NCBI GenBank assembly: GCA_038521825.1 | Contig: JBCBKL010000039.1 | Span: forward strand, 1 to 21,214 | Direction: 5' to 3' | Length of the DNA: 21,214 nt | DNA from: JBCBKL01 sp038521825 | GTDB lineage: Bacteria; Pseudomonadota; Alphaproteobacteria; Rhodobacterales; Rhodobacteraceae | Shown: positions 1 through 7,607 of the stretch, piece by piece | Layout of the letters: the number at the start of each line of letters is the position of its first letter | How positions within the stretch are numbered: the stretch's first letter is position 1 | Translations under genes and position numbers: made by a program | Notes under the pieces: model-generated | The model's input: the letters and a program-made list of their open reading frames with translations, nothing else | The model's database searches: none | What the model was told of the DNA's origin: nothing

Positions 1-199
1 TGAAGGCGATGAGGCCGTAAAGCACCGCCGCCACGCCGAACAAGGCGGGGGGCAATGCCGTCAGGCCCATCCGTTCGCGCAGGTTCTGTTTCAGGATCAG
101 GTCGGCAAGCGCCCCGAGCATGGCGGCGAAAAGCACGAGGCCCGCGAGGACGGCGAGAAAGGCCAGCCCATTGCCCAGGTGGTTTTGCAATTCCGTCAT
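1..199 (-). CDS. Partial small membrane protein of unknown function
   Basis: Reading on the minus strand from an ATG at 199, the frame stays open for 66 codons and runs off the left edge, so the C-terminus is missing. A plausible ribosome binding site (GTAAGG) lies just before the start. The visible part has two hydrophobic stretches, at about residues 12-33 and 47-66, separated by a charged loop (KQNLRERMG), which suggests an inner-membrane protein with at least two helices. It lies 40 nt downstream of the serine protease gene on the same strand and may be co-transcribed with it. I do not recognise the family. Confidence 0.6.
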   Translation of the reverse strand, partial: MTELQNHLGNGLAFLAVLAGLVLFAAMLGALADLILKQNLRERMGLTALPPALFGVAAVLYGLIAF

Positions 200-239
200 A
201 GCCTTACCCCTTGTGCGGCCACTCTGCCGCGCATTGGCG

Positions 240-932
240 TCAGGGGGAAGGGGCTTTGGCCCGGTGCGCCTCGACCGTTTCGCGCACCCAGTTGGCGATC
301 TTGACCGCCAGCGCGGTTTTCACCACCTGCGAGCTGACCACGGCGACGACGCCCCAGTTGCCCTCGCCGTCCTGTTGCAGCACGGGGCCGCCCGAATTGC
401 CGGAAACCACGGGGCAGTCGAGATTGAAGAGATCTGTCGTTTCGCGGATCAGCGGGCAGTCGAGCGATCCGCTGAGCATGTGGGGCCGCCCGCGGTGATA
501 TCCGAGCAGGGCAAAGGGCGCGTCGATCGGCAGGGTAAGGGTAAGCGGCGTGACCCCTTCGAGGGGCCGTTCGAGGAAGATGAGCCCCAGATCGAACCTG
601 GGGTCGTGATCCCGCCCGATCCCGTAGGCCGGGTGCCGCACCCCGCCCACGATCCGCGCGGCATCGGCAAAGTCCCCCTGCGCCCAGCCCGCGACGAACA
701 TCCGGGTCTGGAGGCTTTCGCTCAGATCCCCCTGCGGCGTGCAATGGGCGGCCGTCAGCACGACGCTGGGCGCGATCAGGGTACCGCTGCACATGCCCCG
801 GTTGACCATACCGGCCCGGTTGATCCGCCCGACTGCATCCCAGGCCCCGCCAGCGCGCGGCTCAAGCGCCGGCAGTTCGGCCCACGCGGCCGTGCCGAAG
901 ATCAGCAGGATGAGGCTCCGCAAAATCGTCAT
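240..932 (-). CDS. Secreted trypsin-like serine protease (S1 fold)
   Basis: The product is 230 aa when started at the ATG at 932. This start was chosen because it places a signal peptide (MTILRSLILLIFGTAAWA) at the very N-terminus; an upstream in-frame ATG at 1001 would add 23 residues that do not look like a signal peptide. The catalytic triad is visible: His63 in TAAHC, Asp114 in FDLGLI and Ser180 in GNSGGPV. Cysteines near positions 48 and 64, and at 159 and 173, could form the disulfides usual in this fold. The protein is probably periplasmic or secreted. Its substrate cannot be told from sequence. It is divergent from yajC, and the two promoters must share the roughly 140-nt gap. Confidence 0.85.
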   Translation of the reverse strand: MTILRSLILLIFGTAAWAELPALEPRAGGAWDAVGRINRAGMVNRGMCSGTLIAPSVVLTAAHCTPQGDLSESLQTRMFVAGWAQGDFADAARIVGGVRHPAYGIGRDHDPRFDLGLIFLERPLEGVTPLTLTLPIDAPFALLGYHRGRPHMLSGSLDCPLIRETTDLFNLDCPVVSGNSGGPVLQQDGEGNWGVVAVVSSQVVKTALAVKIANWVRETVEAHRAKAPSP

Positions 933-990
933 GAGCCGAATGTATGGATCGGTGTGCCATTGGCCAGCGCTTTTACACGGTTTTTGCGGC

Positions 991-1019
991 TTGCACGCCA
1001 ATGCGCCACCGCCTAGGTA
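991..1019 (+). promoter_or_regulatory. Possible sigma70-type promoter for yajC-secDF
   Basis: TTGCAC (991-996) and TAGGTA (1014-1019) are separated by 17 nt, the usual spacing, and sit about 55 nt before the yajC start in the divergent gap. The match to consensus is only moderate, so this is a guess from position and spacing. Confidence 0.3.
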
Positions 1020-1072
1020 ACGTCAAAGTCTTCGGGCCGGTGGGCCCGAGCCAAGAAAAGGACCCGACCCGG

Positions 1073-1351
1073 ATGGAAGCCTTCGCGCAATTTGTGCCCC
1101 TGATCCTGATCTTTGCGATCATGTATTTCCTGCTGATCCGCCCGCAGCAGAAGAAGGTCAAAGAGCATCAGGCCATGGTGTCCGCATTGCGCCGGGGCGA
1201 CCAGGTTGTCACGCAGGGCGGGCTGATCGGCAAGGTCGTGAAGGTCAAGGAAGACAACGAGCTAGAGCTCGAGGTGGCCGATGGCGTGAAGGTCCGCGTG
1301 GTTCAAAGCACCATCGCACAGGTTCTCAACAAAACCGAACCGGCAAAGTAG
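1073..1351 (+). CDS. yajC: Preprotein translocase subunit YajC
   Basis: A 92-aa protein with one N-terminal membrane helix (about residues 4-22) followed directly by the family hallmark IRPQQKK and a basic, mostly beta cytoplasmic domain (KEHQAMVSALRRGDQVVTQGGLIGKV). In known systems YajC associates with SecD-SecF at the Sec translocon. The start at 1073 puts the helix at the N-terminus as in the family; the open frame extends upstream to 944, but that extension has no YajC-like sequence. The stop is 3 nt before the secD ATG, so the genes are surely co-transcribed. Confidence 0.95.
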   Translation: MEAFAQFVPLILIFAIMYFLLIRPQQKKVKEHQAMVSALRRGDQVVTQGGLIGKVVKVKEDNELELEVADGVKVRVVQSTIAQVLNKTEPAK

Positions 1352-1354
1352 CCG

Positions 1355-3016
1355 ATGCTGCAGATCGATACCTGGAAACGTGTACTGATCTGGGCCCTGT
1401 GTGCCCTTGGTCTGATCCTTGCGGCGCCCAACGGGTTTTATACCCGTGTCGAGCAGAGCAATGACGCCGTGGCGGCGATTGAGCTGGGCGCGGATACGCC
1501 CGAGAACCAGGCCATTGCCGCGCAATGGCCAGGCTGGATGCCGTCGGGCCTTGTGAACCTCGGCCTCGATCTGCGGGGTGGGGCCCATTTGCTGGCCGAA
1601 GTGCAGGTCGCCGATGTGTATGCCAGCCGGATGGATGCTGCATGGCCCGAGATCCGGGACGCGCTGCGCCCCGAGCGCGCAACCGTCGGGACGATCCGGC
1701 TGCAGCCCTCGGATCCGGGCGTTCTGCGTATTCGCATCAGCGAAGAGGCGGGCATGCCCCGCGCCCTTGAGGTGGTTCGGGGCCTTGCTCGTCCGGTTCA
1801 GACCCTGACCGGTGTGACCGAGACGGACATCGTGGCCCGTGCCGAGGGCCCCGTTATCGTGATCGAGCTGAGCGAGGCGGAAAAGGTCGCCACCGATGAA
1901 CGCACCGTACAGCAATCCCTTGAGATCGTGCGCCGCCGTATCGACGAGGTGGGCACGCGCGAGCCGACAATCCAGCGCCAGGGTGCTGATCGTATACTGA
2001 TCCAGGTGCCCGGGATCGGCTCTGCATCGGAGCTGAAGGAAATCATCGGGACAACGGCGCAGCTGACGTTCAGCCCGGTGGTTACCCGCACGACCGATCC
2101 AGATCAGGCCCCCGGTGTTGGCAACAAGCTTGCTCCTTCGCTGGATGAAGAGGGGACGTTTTATATTATCGAGGCCGCCCCGGTTGTGACGGGCGAGGAA
2201 CTGGTCGACGCGCAACCCGCTTTCGACCAAAACGGCAACCCGGCGGTGAACTTCCGCTTCAACACGACGGGTGCGCGAAAGTTCGGCGACTACACGGCTG
2301 ATAACATCGGCAGCCCCTTCGCGATCGTTCTCGACGACGAGGTGATCAGCGCCCCCGTCATTCAGGATCACATCCCGGGCGGGTCGGGCATCATCACTGG
2401 CCGCTTTACCATCGAGGAATCGACAAACCTTGCCGTCCTTCTGCGGGCGGGTGCCTTGCCGGCCGAACTCACCTTTCTCGAAGAACGGACCATCGGGCCG
2501 GAGCTGGGGCAGGACAGCATCGATGCCGGGCGGGTTGCGACGATGGTGGCCTTTGCCGCGGTGCTGGTCTTCATGGGTCTCAGCTATGGCCTGTTCGGTC
2601 TGTTTGCCAACATCGCCCTCATTATCAATATCGGCCTGATCTTTGGCCTGCTCAGTCTTGTGGGCGCGACCCTGACCTTGCCCGGCATCGCTGGCATCGT
2701 GCTGACGGTCGGTATGGCCGTTGACGCCAATGTGCTGGTCTTTGAACGGATCCGGGAAGAGCTGAAATCGGCCAAAGGGCCCGCGCGCGCCATCGAGCTT
2801 GGGTATGAACGCGCGCTCTCGGCCATTTTGGACGCCAATATCACGACATTCATCACTGCGGTGATCCTGTTCGCCATGGGGTCGGGGCCCGTGCGGGGCT
2901 TTGCCATCACGCTGGGTCTGGGCATCCTGACATCGGTCTTTACGGCGATCTTCGTGACGCGGGTGATGATCGTGATCTGGTTCGAGCGGCGGCGGCCGCG
3001 GACGATCGAGGTGTGA
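1355..3016 (+). CDS. secD: Protein translocase subunit SecD
   Basis: A 553-aa inner-membrane protein of the RND superfamily. A first membrane helix (about residues 9-25) is followed by the conserved LDLRGGAHLL (71-80), a large periplasmic P1 region, and a C-terminal bundle of five helices. The bundle carries the GMAVDANVLVFERIREEL motif, whose Asp457 belongs to the proton-relay signature of the family. Together with SecF it uses the proton motive force to pull exported preproteins through SecYEG at the periplasmic side. Length is normal for alphaproteobacterial SecD. The ATG follows the yajC stop by 3 nt with no strong ribosome binding site, which suggests translational coupling. Confidence 0.97.
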   Translation: MLQIDTWKRVLIWALCALGLILAAPNGFYTRVEQSNDAVAAIELGADTPENQAIAAQWPGWMPSGLVNLGLDLRGGAHLLAEVQVADVYASRMDAAWPEIRDALRPERATVGTIRLQPSDPGVLRIRISEEAGMPRALEVVRGLARPVQTLTGVTETDIVARAEGPVIVIELSEAEKVATDERTVQQSLEIVRRRIDEVGTREPTIQRQGADRILIQVPGIGSASELKEIIGTTAQLTFSPVVTRTTDPDQAPGVGNKLAPSLDEEGTFYIIEAAPVVTGEELVDAQPAFDQNGNPAVNFRFNTTGARKFGDYTADNIGSPFAIVLDDEVISAPVIQDHIPGGSGIITGRFTIEESTNLAVLLRAGALPAELTFLEERTIGPELGQDSIDAGRVATMVAFAAVLVFMGLSYGLFGLFANIALIINIGLIFGLLSLVGATLTLPGIAGIVLTVGMAVDANVLVFERIREELKSAKGPARAIELGYERALSAILDANITTFITAVILFAMGSGPVRGFAITLGLGILTSVFTAIFVTRVMIVIWFERRRPRTIEV

Positions 3017-3048
3017 TGATGCATGCACATCCAATCCGCAGTGAAGGC

Positions 3049-3187
3049 GCGACAGCGCCATGCCCGACCTTTCCCATGGCAGTGCGTTCGGAGATGTCGT
3101 GTGAAGCGGGACTGACCTCTAGGATTTTGAGTGACCACGCAGATCAGCGGGAGGCGGCCCACCCGAGGTTGGGCAGGGCGCTGTCGC
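3049..3187 (+). ncRNA. Structured intercistronic RNA between secD and secF (candidate 6S-like RNA)
   Basis: Bases 3049-3070 and 3166-3187 form a 22-position stem: 20 Watson-Crick pairs, one G-U pair and one A-G mismatch, closing a 95-nt interior. The whole element lies between the secD stop (3016) and the secF start (3213). The interior contains GAGATGT followed six bases later by AAGCGGG, then CTGACC. From memory this order resembles the 5' part of E. coli 6S RNA (GAGATGT, AAGCGGG, CCAGTCC). The size (about 140-155 nt) and the rod shape with an open middle also fit 6S RNA. Against this, the motif lies inside the long stem rather than at the 5' end, and I see no clear terminator. The stem itself is well supported; the 6S identity is only a hypothesis. 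An alternative is an attenuator or processing hairpin that sets the SecD/SecF ratio. Confidence 0.5.
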
Positions 3188-3212
3188 TTGCAGCCCAATG
3201 GGGGGGCCGAAC

Positions 3213-4181
3213 ATGCGCCTGAAGCTGGTTAAACAGGGCACGAATTTCGATTTCTTCAGCCGATGGAAACTGTGGCTGGGTATATCGGGCATGCTCATGG
3301 TCGTGGCGTTCATCTCGTTCATGATCCAGGGCCTGAACTTCGGCATCGACTTCCGTGGCGGCACCACGGTGCGGACCGAAAGCGCGCAGCCGGTTGATAT
3401 CGCTGTCTACCGGGATGCGATGGCGGTGCTGGAGTTGGGCGATGTGTCGATCACCGAAGTGTTCGATCCGACCTTCGGCCCTGAACAGAACGTCACGATG
3501 ATCCGTATTCAGGCCCAGGAGGGGCAGGAGGCGGTCACGCCGGAGACGATCCGCGAGGTGCAGGCCGCACTCAGAGGTGCCGTGGCGGATGTGAAATTCG
3601 TCTCGGTCGAATCAGTCGGCCCGAAGGTATCCGGCGAATTGATCCAGACAGCGGCGATTGCCGTGGTGCTCGCTATCGCGGCGGTGCTTGTCTATATCTG
3701 GCTGCGCTTTGAATGGCAGTTCGCGCTTGGGGCTGTTGCTGCCCTGATCCACGATGTGATCCTGACCATCGGGGTCTTTTCAGAGCTGCAGATCAAGTTC
3801 GATCTGGCCATCATCGCGGCCTTGCTGACCATCGTCGGTTACTCGCTGAACGATACGGTGGTCGTGTTCGACCGCGTGCGGGAGAACCTGCGGAAATACA
3901 AGAAAAAGCCGCTGTCCGAAGTGCTCAACATTTCGATTAACGAGACCCTCAGCCGCACGGTCATGACATCGGTGACCACGCTGCTTGCGTTGATCTCGCT
4001 CTTCGTTCTGGGGGGTGACGTGATCCGGGGCTTTGTCTTTGCGATGATCTGGGGCGTGATCGTTGGCACCTATTCATCGGTCTTTGTGGCCTCTGCGGTG
4101 CTGCTTTACCTGGGGGTCAAGCGTGACTGGTCGAAGCCCGACGCGAACGCAGGCAACCAGTACGCCCATATCGATGCCTGA
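3213..4181 (+). CDS. secF: Protein translocase subunit SecF
   Basis: A 322-aa partner of SecD. A first membrane helix (about 20-38) leads into GIDFRGG (44-50), followed by a short periplasmic domain and five C-terminal helices carrying NDTVVVFDRVREN (from residue 213), where Asp214 and Arg residues are the conserved family signature. The ATG at 3213 was preferred over the in-frame ATG at 3198 because a run of G residues at 3200-3206 can serve as its ribosome binding site and because the family begins close to MRLKLV...NFDF. Unlike yajC-secD, secD and secF are separated by about 196 nt holding a strong RNA stem. The end overlaps the next gene by 8 nt. Confidence 0.96.
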   Translation: MRLKLVKQGTNFDFFSRWKLWLGISGMLMVVAFISFMIQGLNFGIDFRGGTTVRTESAQPVDIAVYRDAMAVLELGDVSITEVFDPTFGPEQNVTMIRIQAQEGQEAVTPETIREVQAALRGAVADVKFVSVESVGPKVSGELIQTAAIAVVLAIAAVLVYIWLRFEWQFALGAVAALIHDVILTIGVFSELQIKFDLAIIAALLTIVGYSLNDTVVVFDRVRENLRKYKKKPLSEVLNISINETLSRTVMTSVTTLLALISLFVLGGDVIRGFVFAMIWGVIVGTYSSVFVASAVLLYLGVKRDWSKPDANAGNQYAHIDA

Positions 4182-4926
4182 CGCCCTCTGGGCCGCCTTG
4201 GCCGCACCGGGGCTGCTCTGGCTGGTTCTGACAATCGGGATTGCGGGGGTCGTTCGGGGCTTCGCCGGTTTCGGCACCGCCCTGATCTTTGTCCCGGTGG
4301 CGGGACAGTTTCTGCCGGCGGCCGATGTCATTCTGCTCATGGCGATTACCGGCGTGGCGAGCCTTTTGACGCTGGCGCCCACGGCATGGCCGGTTGCGGA
4401 CAAGCGCGAGGTTGCAACACTCGCCGCAGCGACGGTTTTGACCGTTCCGCTTGGCCTGTGGCTCTTGACCCAGATCGATGATCTTGTAATCCGGTGGATG
4501 GTCGCGGTCATCGCGTCGATCACCCTGATCGCCATCGTCACCGGGTGGCAGTGGCGGGGGCGGCTGGGAGCAGCTGGTCTGGGATCGGTTGGCGGATCGG
4601 CGGGTATCGTGGGCGGGATGACCGGGCTGACAGGCCCCGTCGTCATCATGTTCTATCTGGCCAATGCCCGGTCTGCCGCCGCTGTTCGTGCCAACATCAT
4701 CCTGTTTCTTGCGGCCCTCGACGCGGTCATCATCGCCAACCTTCTGATCAGCGGCCTTGTGGGCCGGTCGATGCTGTGGCTTGGCCTTGTCCTGATCGTG
4801 CCATATCTATTGGCCACGTTGGTGGGTCAGGCCTTTTTTGACCCGGCTTACGAGAAAGCCTATCGGATCGTGGCCTATGCGGTGATTGCCTTGGCCGTGG
4901 TATCGGGTCTGCCCATTCTGGATTGA
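4174..4926 (+). CDS. TauE/SafE (TSUP) family membrane permease
   Basis: A 250-aa, almost wholly hydrophobic protein with roughly eight membrane helices in two similar halves. The halves carry the family signatures RGFAGFGTALI (near 29-39) and GGMTGLTGPVVIMFYL (near 148-163). TSUP proteins move small anions such as sulfite, sulfoacetate or other organosulfonates; the substrate here cannot be read from sequence. The ATG at 4174 lies inside the last codons of secF (8-nt overlap) and lacks a good ribosome binding site, so translation is probably coupled to secF. A longer in-frame reading from 4063 would overlap secF extensively and is rejected. Confidence 0.85.
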   Translation: MPDALWAALAAPGLLWLVLTIGIAGVVRGFAGFGTALIFVPVAGQFLPAADVILLMAITGVASLLTLAPTAWPVADKREVATLAAATVLTVPLGLWLLTQIDDLVIRWMVAVIASITLIAIVTGWQWRGRLGAAGLGSVGGSAGIVGGMTGLTGPVVIMFYLANARSAAAVRANIILFLAALDAVIIANLLISGLVGRSMLWLGLVLIVPYLLATLVGQAFFDPAYEKAYRIVAYAVIALAVVSGLPILD

Positions 4927-4936
4927 GGAGCCTGCG

Positions 4937-5290
4937 ATGCGTCTGAACGAAGTCACTTATACCGATGCAGAACCCGTCGAGGGTTATGGCCCGGGTTTCT
5001 TCCGGATTGGCGGGCAGGTCATTCATGGGCCGGTTCTGACCGGGCCCAAGGGTCCGGCGGAATGGGGCGGCTATGAGGATGTGGAGCCGCTGCTGGCCCT
5101 TGCCGGTGAGATCGATGTTCTGTTCGTGGGCACTGGCGCAGATATTGCCCATCCACCCGCGGCGTTCCGTGCCCGGCTGGAAGAGGCGGGTCTGGGGGTT
5201 GAGGCGATGTCATCGCCCGCGGCTGCGCGGACATACAATGTGCTTCTGAGCGAAGGGCGCCGGATCGCATTGGCGATGCTGGCGGTTTGA
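4937..5290 (+). CDS. Mth938-like domain protein (DUF498 / NDUFAF3-like)
   Basis: A 117-aa soluble protein. The sequence shows the family pattern: an N-terminal beta segment (MRLNEVTYTD), GPGFFRIGGQVIHGPVL, a central DVLFVGTGAD, and the C-terminal TYNVLLSEGRR. The eukaryotic relative NDUFAF3 is a respiratory complex I assembly factor; bacterial members are mostly uncharacterised, often sitting beside secDF or ccm genes. The ATG at 4937 is preceded by GAGGAG in the last bases of the permease gene (10-nt gap), so it belongs to the same operon. It is the last gene before a palindromic hairpin and a 110-nt gap to ccmA. Confidence 0.8.
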   Translation: MRLNEVTYTDAEPVEGYGPGFFRIGGQVIHGPVLTGPKGPAEWGGYEDVEPLLALAGEIDVLFVGTGADIAHPPAAFRARLEEAGLGVEAMSSPAAARTYNVLLSEGRRIALAMLAV

Positions 5291-5303
5291 TCAGCGGGCC
5301 GGT

Positions 5304-5319
5304 CTGCCTCCGGAGGCAG
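5304..5319. terminator. 16-bp perfect palindrome after the secDF operon
   Basis: CTGCCTCCGGAGGCAG is a perfect palindrome 14 nt after the stop of the Mth938-like gene and before ccmA. It could fold as a GC-rich hairpin and act as a weak terminator or a processing barrier. There is no following T-run, so intrinsic termination is doubtful; a protein binding site is the alternative. Confidence 0.35.
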
Positions 5320-5400
5320 CCTGTGGTTGCTGCACGCCGAAGCTCGACGATACGGTACGAGGCGGTTTTGTTCGCCGTCACAATCGGTTAGGGCGGTTTC

Positions 5401-6021
5401 ATGGAATTGGTCGTGCGCGATTTGGCCGTGGCCCGAGGGGGCGTGCCGGTCTTGGCAGGGGTGTCGTTCAGCGTGGCGTCAGGCCGCGCGCTGATCCTGC
5501 GGGGCCCGAATGGCGTTGGCAAGACGACGCTGCTGCGGACGGTCGCGGGTTTGCAGCCACCTGTTACCGGCTCCGTTACCGGTGCGGAAGATCAGGTGGC
5601 CTATGCGGCGCATGCAGACGGGCTGAAGGCGATGCTGACGGTTCGGGAAAACCTCGAATTCTGGGCTGCGGTCTTTGGCCAAAGTGGGGTTGAGGCGGCG
5701 CTTGAGGCTTTTGATCTGGTGCACCTGGTCGATCGGAGGGCGGGGGCCCTGTCTGCCGGGCAGAAACGACGCCTTGGACTGGCCCGGCTTTTGGTGACCG
5801 GTCGCCCGATCTGGGTGCTGGATGAGCCGACCGTGTCGCTCGATACCGCCTCCGTCGCCTTGTTCGTCGAGGCGGTGCGGCGCCATCTGGGATCAGGCGG
5901 TTTGGCCCTGATCGCGACCCATATCGATCTCGGGCTGGCCGAGGCCGAGACGCTCGATGTGACGCCATTCCGGGCCGTTCCGGACCAGCGGATCGGATCC
6001 AGCGACGAGGCGTTTTTATGA
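5401..6021 (+). CDS. ccmA: Haem exporter ATP-binding subunit CcmA
   Basis: A 206-aa ABC ATPase. Walker A is GPNGVGKTT (35-43), the ABC signature is LSAGQKRRLGLARLL (117-131), and Walker B is IWVLDEPT (137-144), followed by the D-loop SLD and the switch His in ATHID. CcmA with CcmB and CcmC forms the complex that uses ATP hydrolysis to release haem-loaded CcmE in system I cytochrome c maturation (helA in Rhodobacter). Length is normal. Its stop overlaps the ccmB start (ATGA), and it starts the ccm cluster. Confidence 0.95.
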   Translation: MELVVRDLAVARGGVPVLAGVSFSVASGRALILRGPNGVGKTTLLRTVAGLQPPVTGSVTGAEDQVAYAAHADGLKAMLTVRENLEFWAAVFGQSGVEAALEAFDLVHLVDRRAGALSAGQKRRLGLARLLVTGRPIWVLDEPTVSLDTASVALFVEAVRRHLGSGGLALIATHIDLGLAEAETLDVTPFRAVPDQRIGSSDEAFL

Positions 6022-6674
6022 AGGCCCTGTTGCTGCGGGATCTGCGCCTGGCATTTCGGGCGGGGGGCGGTTTTGGCCTTGGCCTCGCGTTTTTTCTGAT
6101 CGTCGTCACGCTTGTGCCTTTCGCTGTCGGGCCGGAACCCGCGTTGCTGGGTCGGATCGCGCCCGGCATCCTTTGGCTGGGTGCCTTGCTGGCCTGCCTC
6201 TTATCTCTGGACCGGCTCTTGGCCCTCGACTGGGACGACGGGAGCCTTGATCTGCTCGCAACCGCCCCGCTGCCGCTGGAGGCGGCGCTAAGCATCAAGG
6301 CGCTGGCGCACTGGCTGACGACGGGTTTACCGCTGGTGGTGGCCGCGCCGGTTTTTGCGGTGCTGCTGAACCTGCCGGCGCAGGGGTTTCTGTGGCTCGT
6401 CGGCTCGCTGCTTGCAGGCACGCCGGCCCTGTCGGCCATTGGGGTCTTTGGTGCTGCCGTCACCGTGGGGCTCAAACGGGGCGGGCTGCTTTTATCGCTA
6501 CTGGTTCTGCCGCTTTATGTCCCCACCCTGATCTTTGGGGCAGAGGTTGCCCGACGCGGGCTGGCGGGCATGGAGGTCAGCACGCCATTCCTGATGCTAG
6601 GGGGCATCACGGCAGGGGTCATCGCGCTGATGCCCTTCGCTTCGGCTGCCGTTTTGCGTGTCAATCTGCGCTGA
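6018..6674 (+). CDS. ccmB: Haem exporter membrane subunit CcmB
   Basis: A 218-aa hydrophobic protein with about six membrane helices. The start is typical of the family (MKALLLRDLRLAFRAGGGF), and LDWDDGSLDLLATAPLPLEAA and later LLLSLLVLPLYVPTLIFG are characteristic CcmB segments. It is the permease partner of CcmA in system I cytochrome c biogenesis. Its ATG overlaps the ccmA stop by 4 nt, so the two are translationally coupled. The gap to ccmC is only 47 nt. Confidence 0.95.
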   Translation: MKALLLRDLRLAFRAGGGFGLGLAFFLIVVTLVPFAVGPEPALLGRIAPGILWLGALLACLLSLDRLLALDWDDGSLDLLATAPLPLEAALSIKALAHWLTTGLPLVVAAPVFAVLLNLPAQGFLWLVGSLLAGTPALSAIGVFGAAVTVGLKRGGLLLSLLVLPLYVPTLIFGAEVARRGLAGMEVSTPFLMLGGITAGVIALMPFASAAVLRVNLR

Positions 6675-6721
6675 CGCTCTTTTGCATTGTGGCCCGCTCA
6701 GAAGCTGCCTACATTCCGGCC

Positions 6722-7453
6722 ATGTCGATTTGGGAATACGCCAATCCGGTCAAATTCTTGCGCTTTTCCGAGCGGATTTTGCCGGCCTGCTGGGTCCTAG
6801 CCGCCCTTGGCCTCGCCATCGGGTTGATCTGGGGTTTTTTCTTTACGCCGGATGATTTCCGGCAGGGATCAACGGTCAAGATCATCTATCTGCACGTGCC
6901 CTCGGCGCTGATGGCCATCAATGCATGGTTCATGATGCTGGTGGCCTCGCTCATCTGGCTGGTCCGACGGCATCATGTCAGCGCGCTTGCTGCCAAGGCG
7001 GCGGCACCGGTGGGGATTGCAATGACGGTTATCGCCCTGTTGACTGGGGCCATCTGGGGCCAGCCTATGTGGGGCACCTGGTGGGCATGGGACCCGCGGC
7101 TGACGTCGTTCCTGATCCTGTTCCTCTTTTACCTCGGCTACGTGGCCTTGTGGGAAGCGGTCGAAGACCCCGACACCGCCGCAGATCTGACATCGGTCCT
7201 TTGTATCGTAGGATCGGTCTTTGCGGTGTTGAGCCGCTATGCGGTCAATTTCTGGAACCAGGGGCTGCACCAGGGGGCGTCGCTCAGCCTTGATGCGGAA
7301 AAGAACGTGGCCGACGTGTTCTATCAGCCGCTGCTTTTTTCGATCGGTGGTTTCGTAATGCTGTTCCTTGCGCTGGTTCTGTACCGGACCGGGACGGAAA
7401 TCAGGCGGCGGCGGACGCGCGCTTTGGTGGCACGGGAGGCACGTCTTGCCTGA
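6722..7453 (+). CDS. ccmC: Haem-handling membrane protein CcmC
   Basis: A 243-aa, six-helix protein of the haem-handling family. The tryptophan-rich WWD motif is visible (WGTWWAWDPRLTS), as are the two histidines that ligate haem, in IYLHVPSAL and GLHQGASL. CcmC delivers haem to the chaperone CcmE at the periplasmic face. The ATG at 6722 gives the usual N-terminus (MSIWEYANPVKFLRFSE); the open frame extends upstream into ccmB but without family sequence. The last codons overlap ccmD by 8 nt. Confidence 0.95.
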   Translation: MSIWEYANPVKFLRFSERILPACWVLAALGLAIGLIWGFFFTPDDFRQGSTVKIIYLHVPSALMAINAWFMMLVASLIWLVRRHHVSALAAKAAAPVGIAMTVIALLTGAIWGQPMWGTWWAWDPRLTSFLILFLFYLGYVALWEAVEDPDTAADLTSVLCIVGSVFAVLSRYAVNFWNQGLHQGASLSLDAEKNVADVFYQPLLFSIGGFVMLFLALVLYRTGTEIRRRRTRALVAREARLA

Positions 7454-7607
7454 TTTGGGAAAATACGCGGTATCGGTTTTGTCGGCCTATGGGGTGTCGC
7501 TGGTTGTTCTGGCGGGGCTTGTGTGGATGACGCTCGCACAGGGCCGCAAGGTCCGGTCCGAGATGCAGAAGGTCGAGCAGCGGAAGGGGCGCGATGGCCC
7601 GCGTTAA
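7446..7607 (+). CDS. ccmD: Haem exporter protein CcmD, TTG start
   Basis: A 53-aa protein with one membrane helix (about residues 9-31) and a basic, charged C-terminal tail (RKVRSEMQKVEQRKGRD), the standard CcmD layout. CcmD helps release holo-CcmE from the CcmABC complex. No ATG is available at the N-terminus; the TTG at 7446 gives MPDLGKYAVSVLSAYG, which fits the family well, and overlaps the end of ccmC by 8 nt. The stop overlaps the ccmG start by 14 nt. Its position between ccmC and ccmG supports the call. Confidence 0.88.
   Translation: MPDLGKYAVSVLSAYGVSLVVLAGLVWMTLAQGRKVRSEMQKVEQRKGRDGPR

Noticed and set aside
120..1016. Long plus-strand open frame over the serine protease region
   Set aside because: It is antisense to a gene with a signal peptide and full catalytic triad; its product is Arg/Pro-rich without domains, as expected of a shadow frame in high-GC DNA.
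1262..3061. 599-codon minus-strand frame opposite secD
   Set aside because: It is the antisense of the well-supported secD; the His/Arg/Asp-rich product has no recognisable domain.
5576..6475. 299-codon minus-strand frame opposite ccmA/ccmB
   Set aside because: It is antisense to two certain genes and is low-complexity Arg/Pro/Ser sequence.
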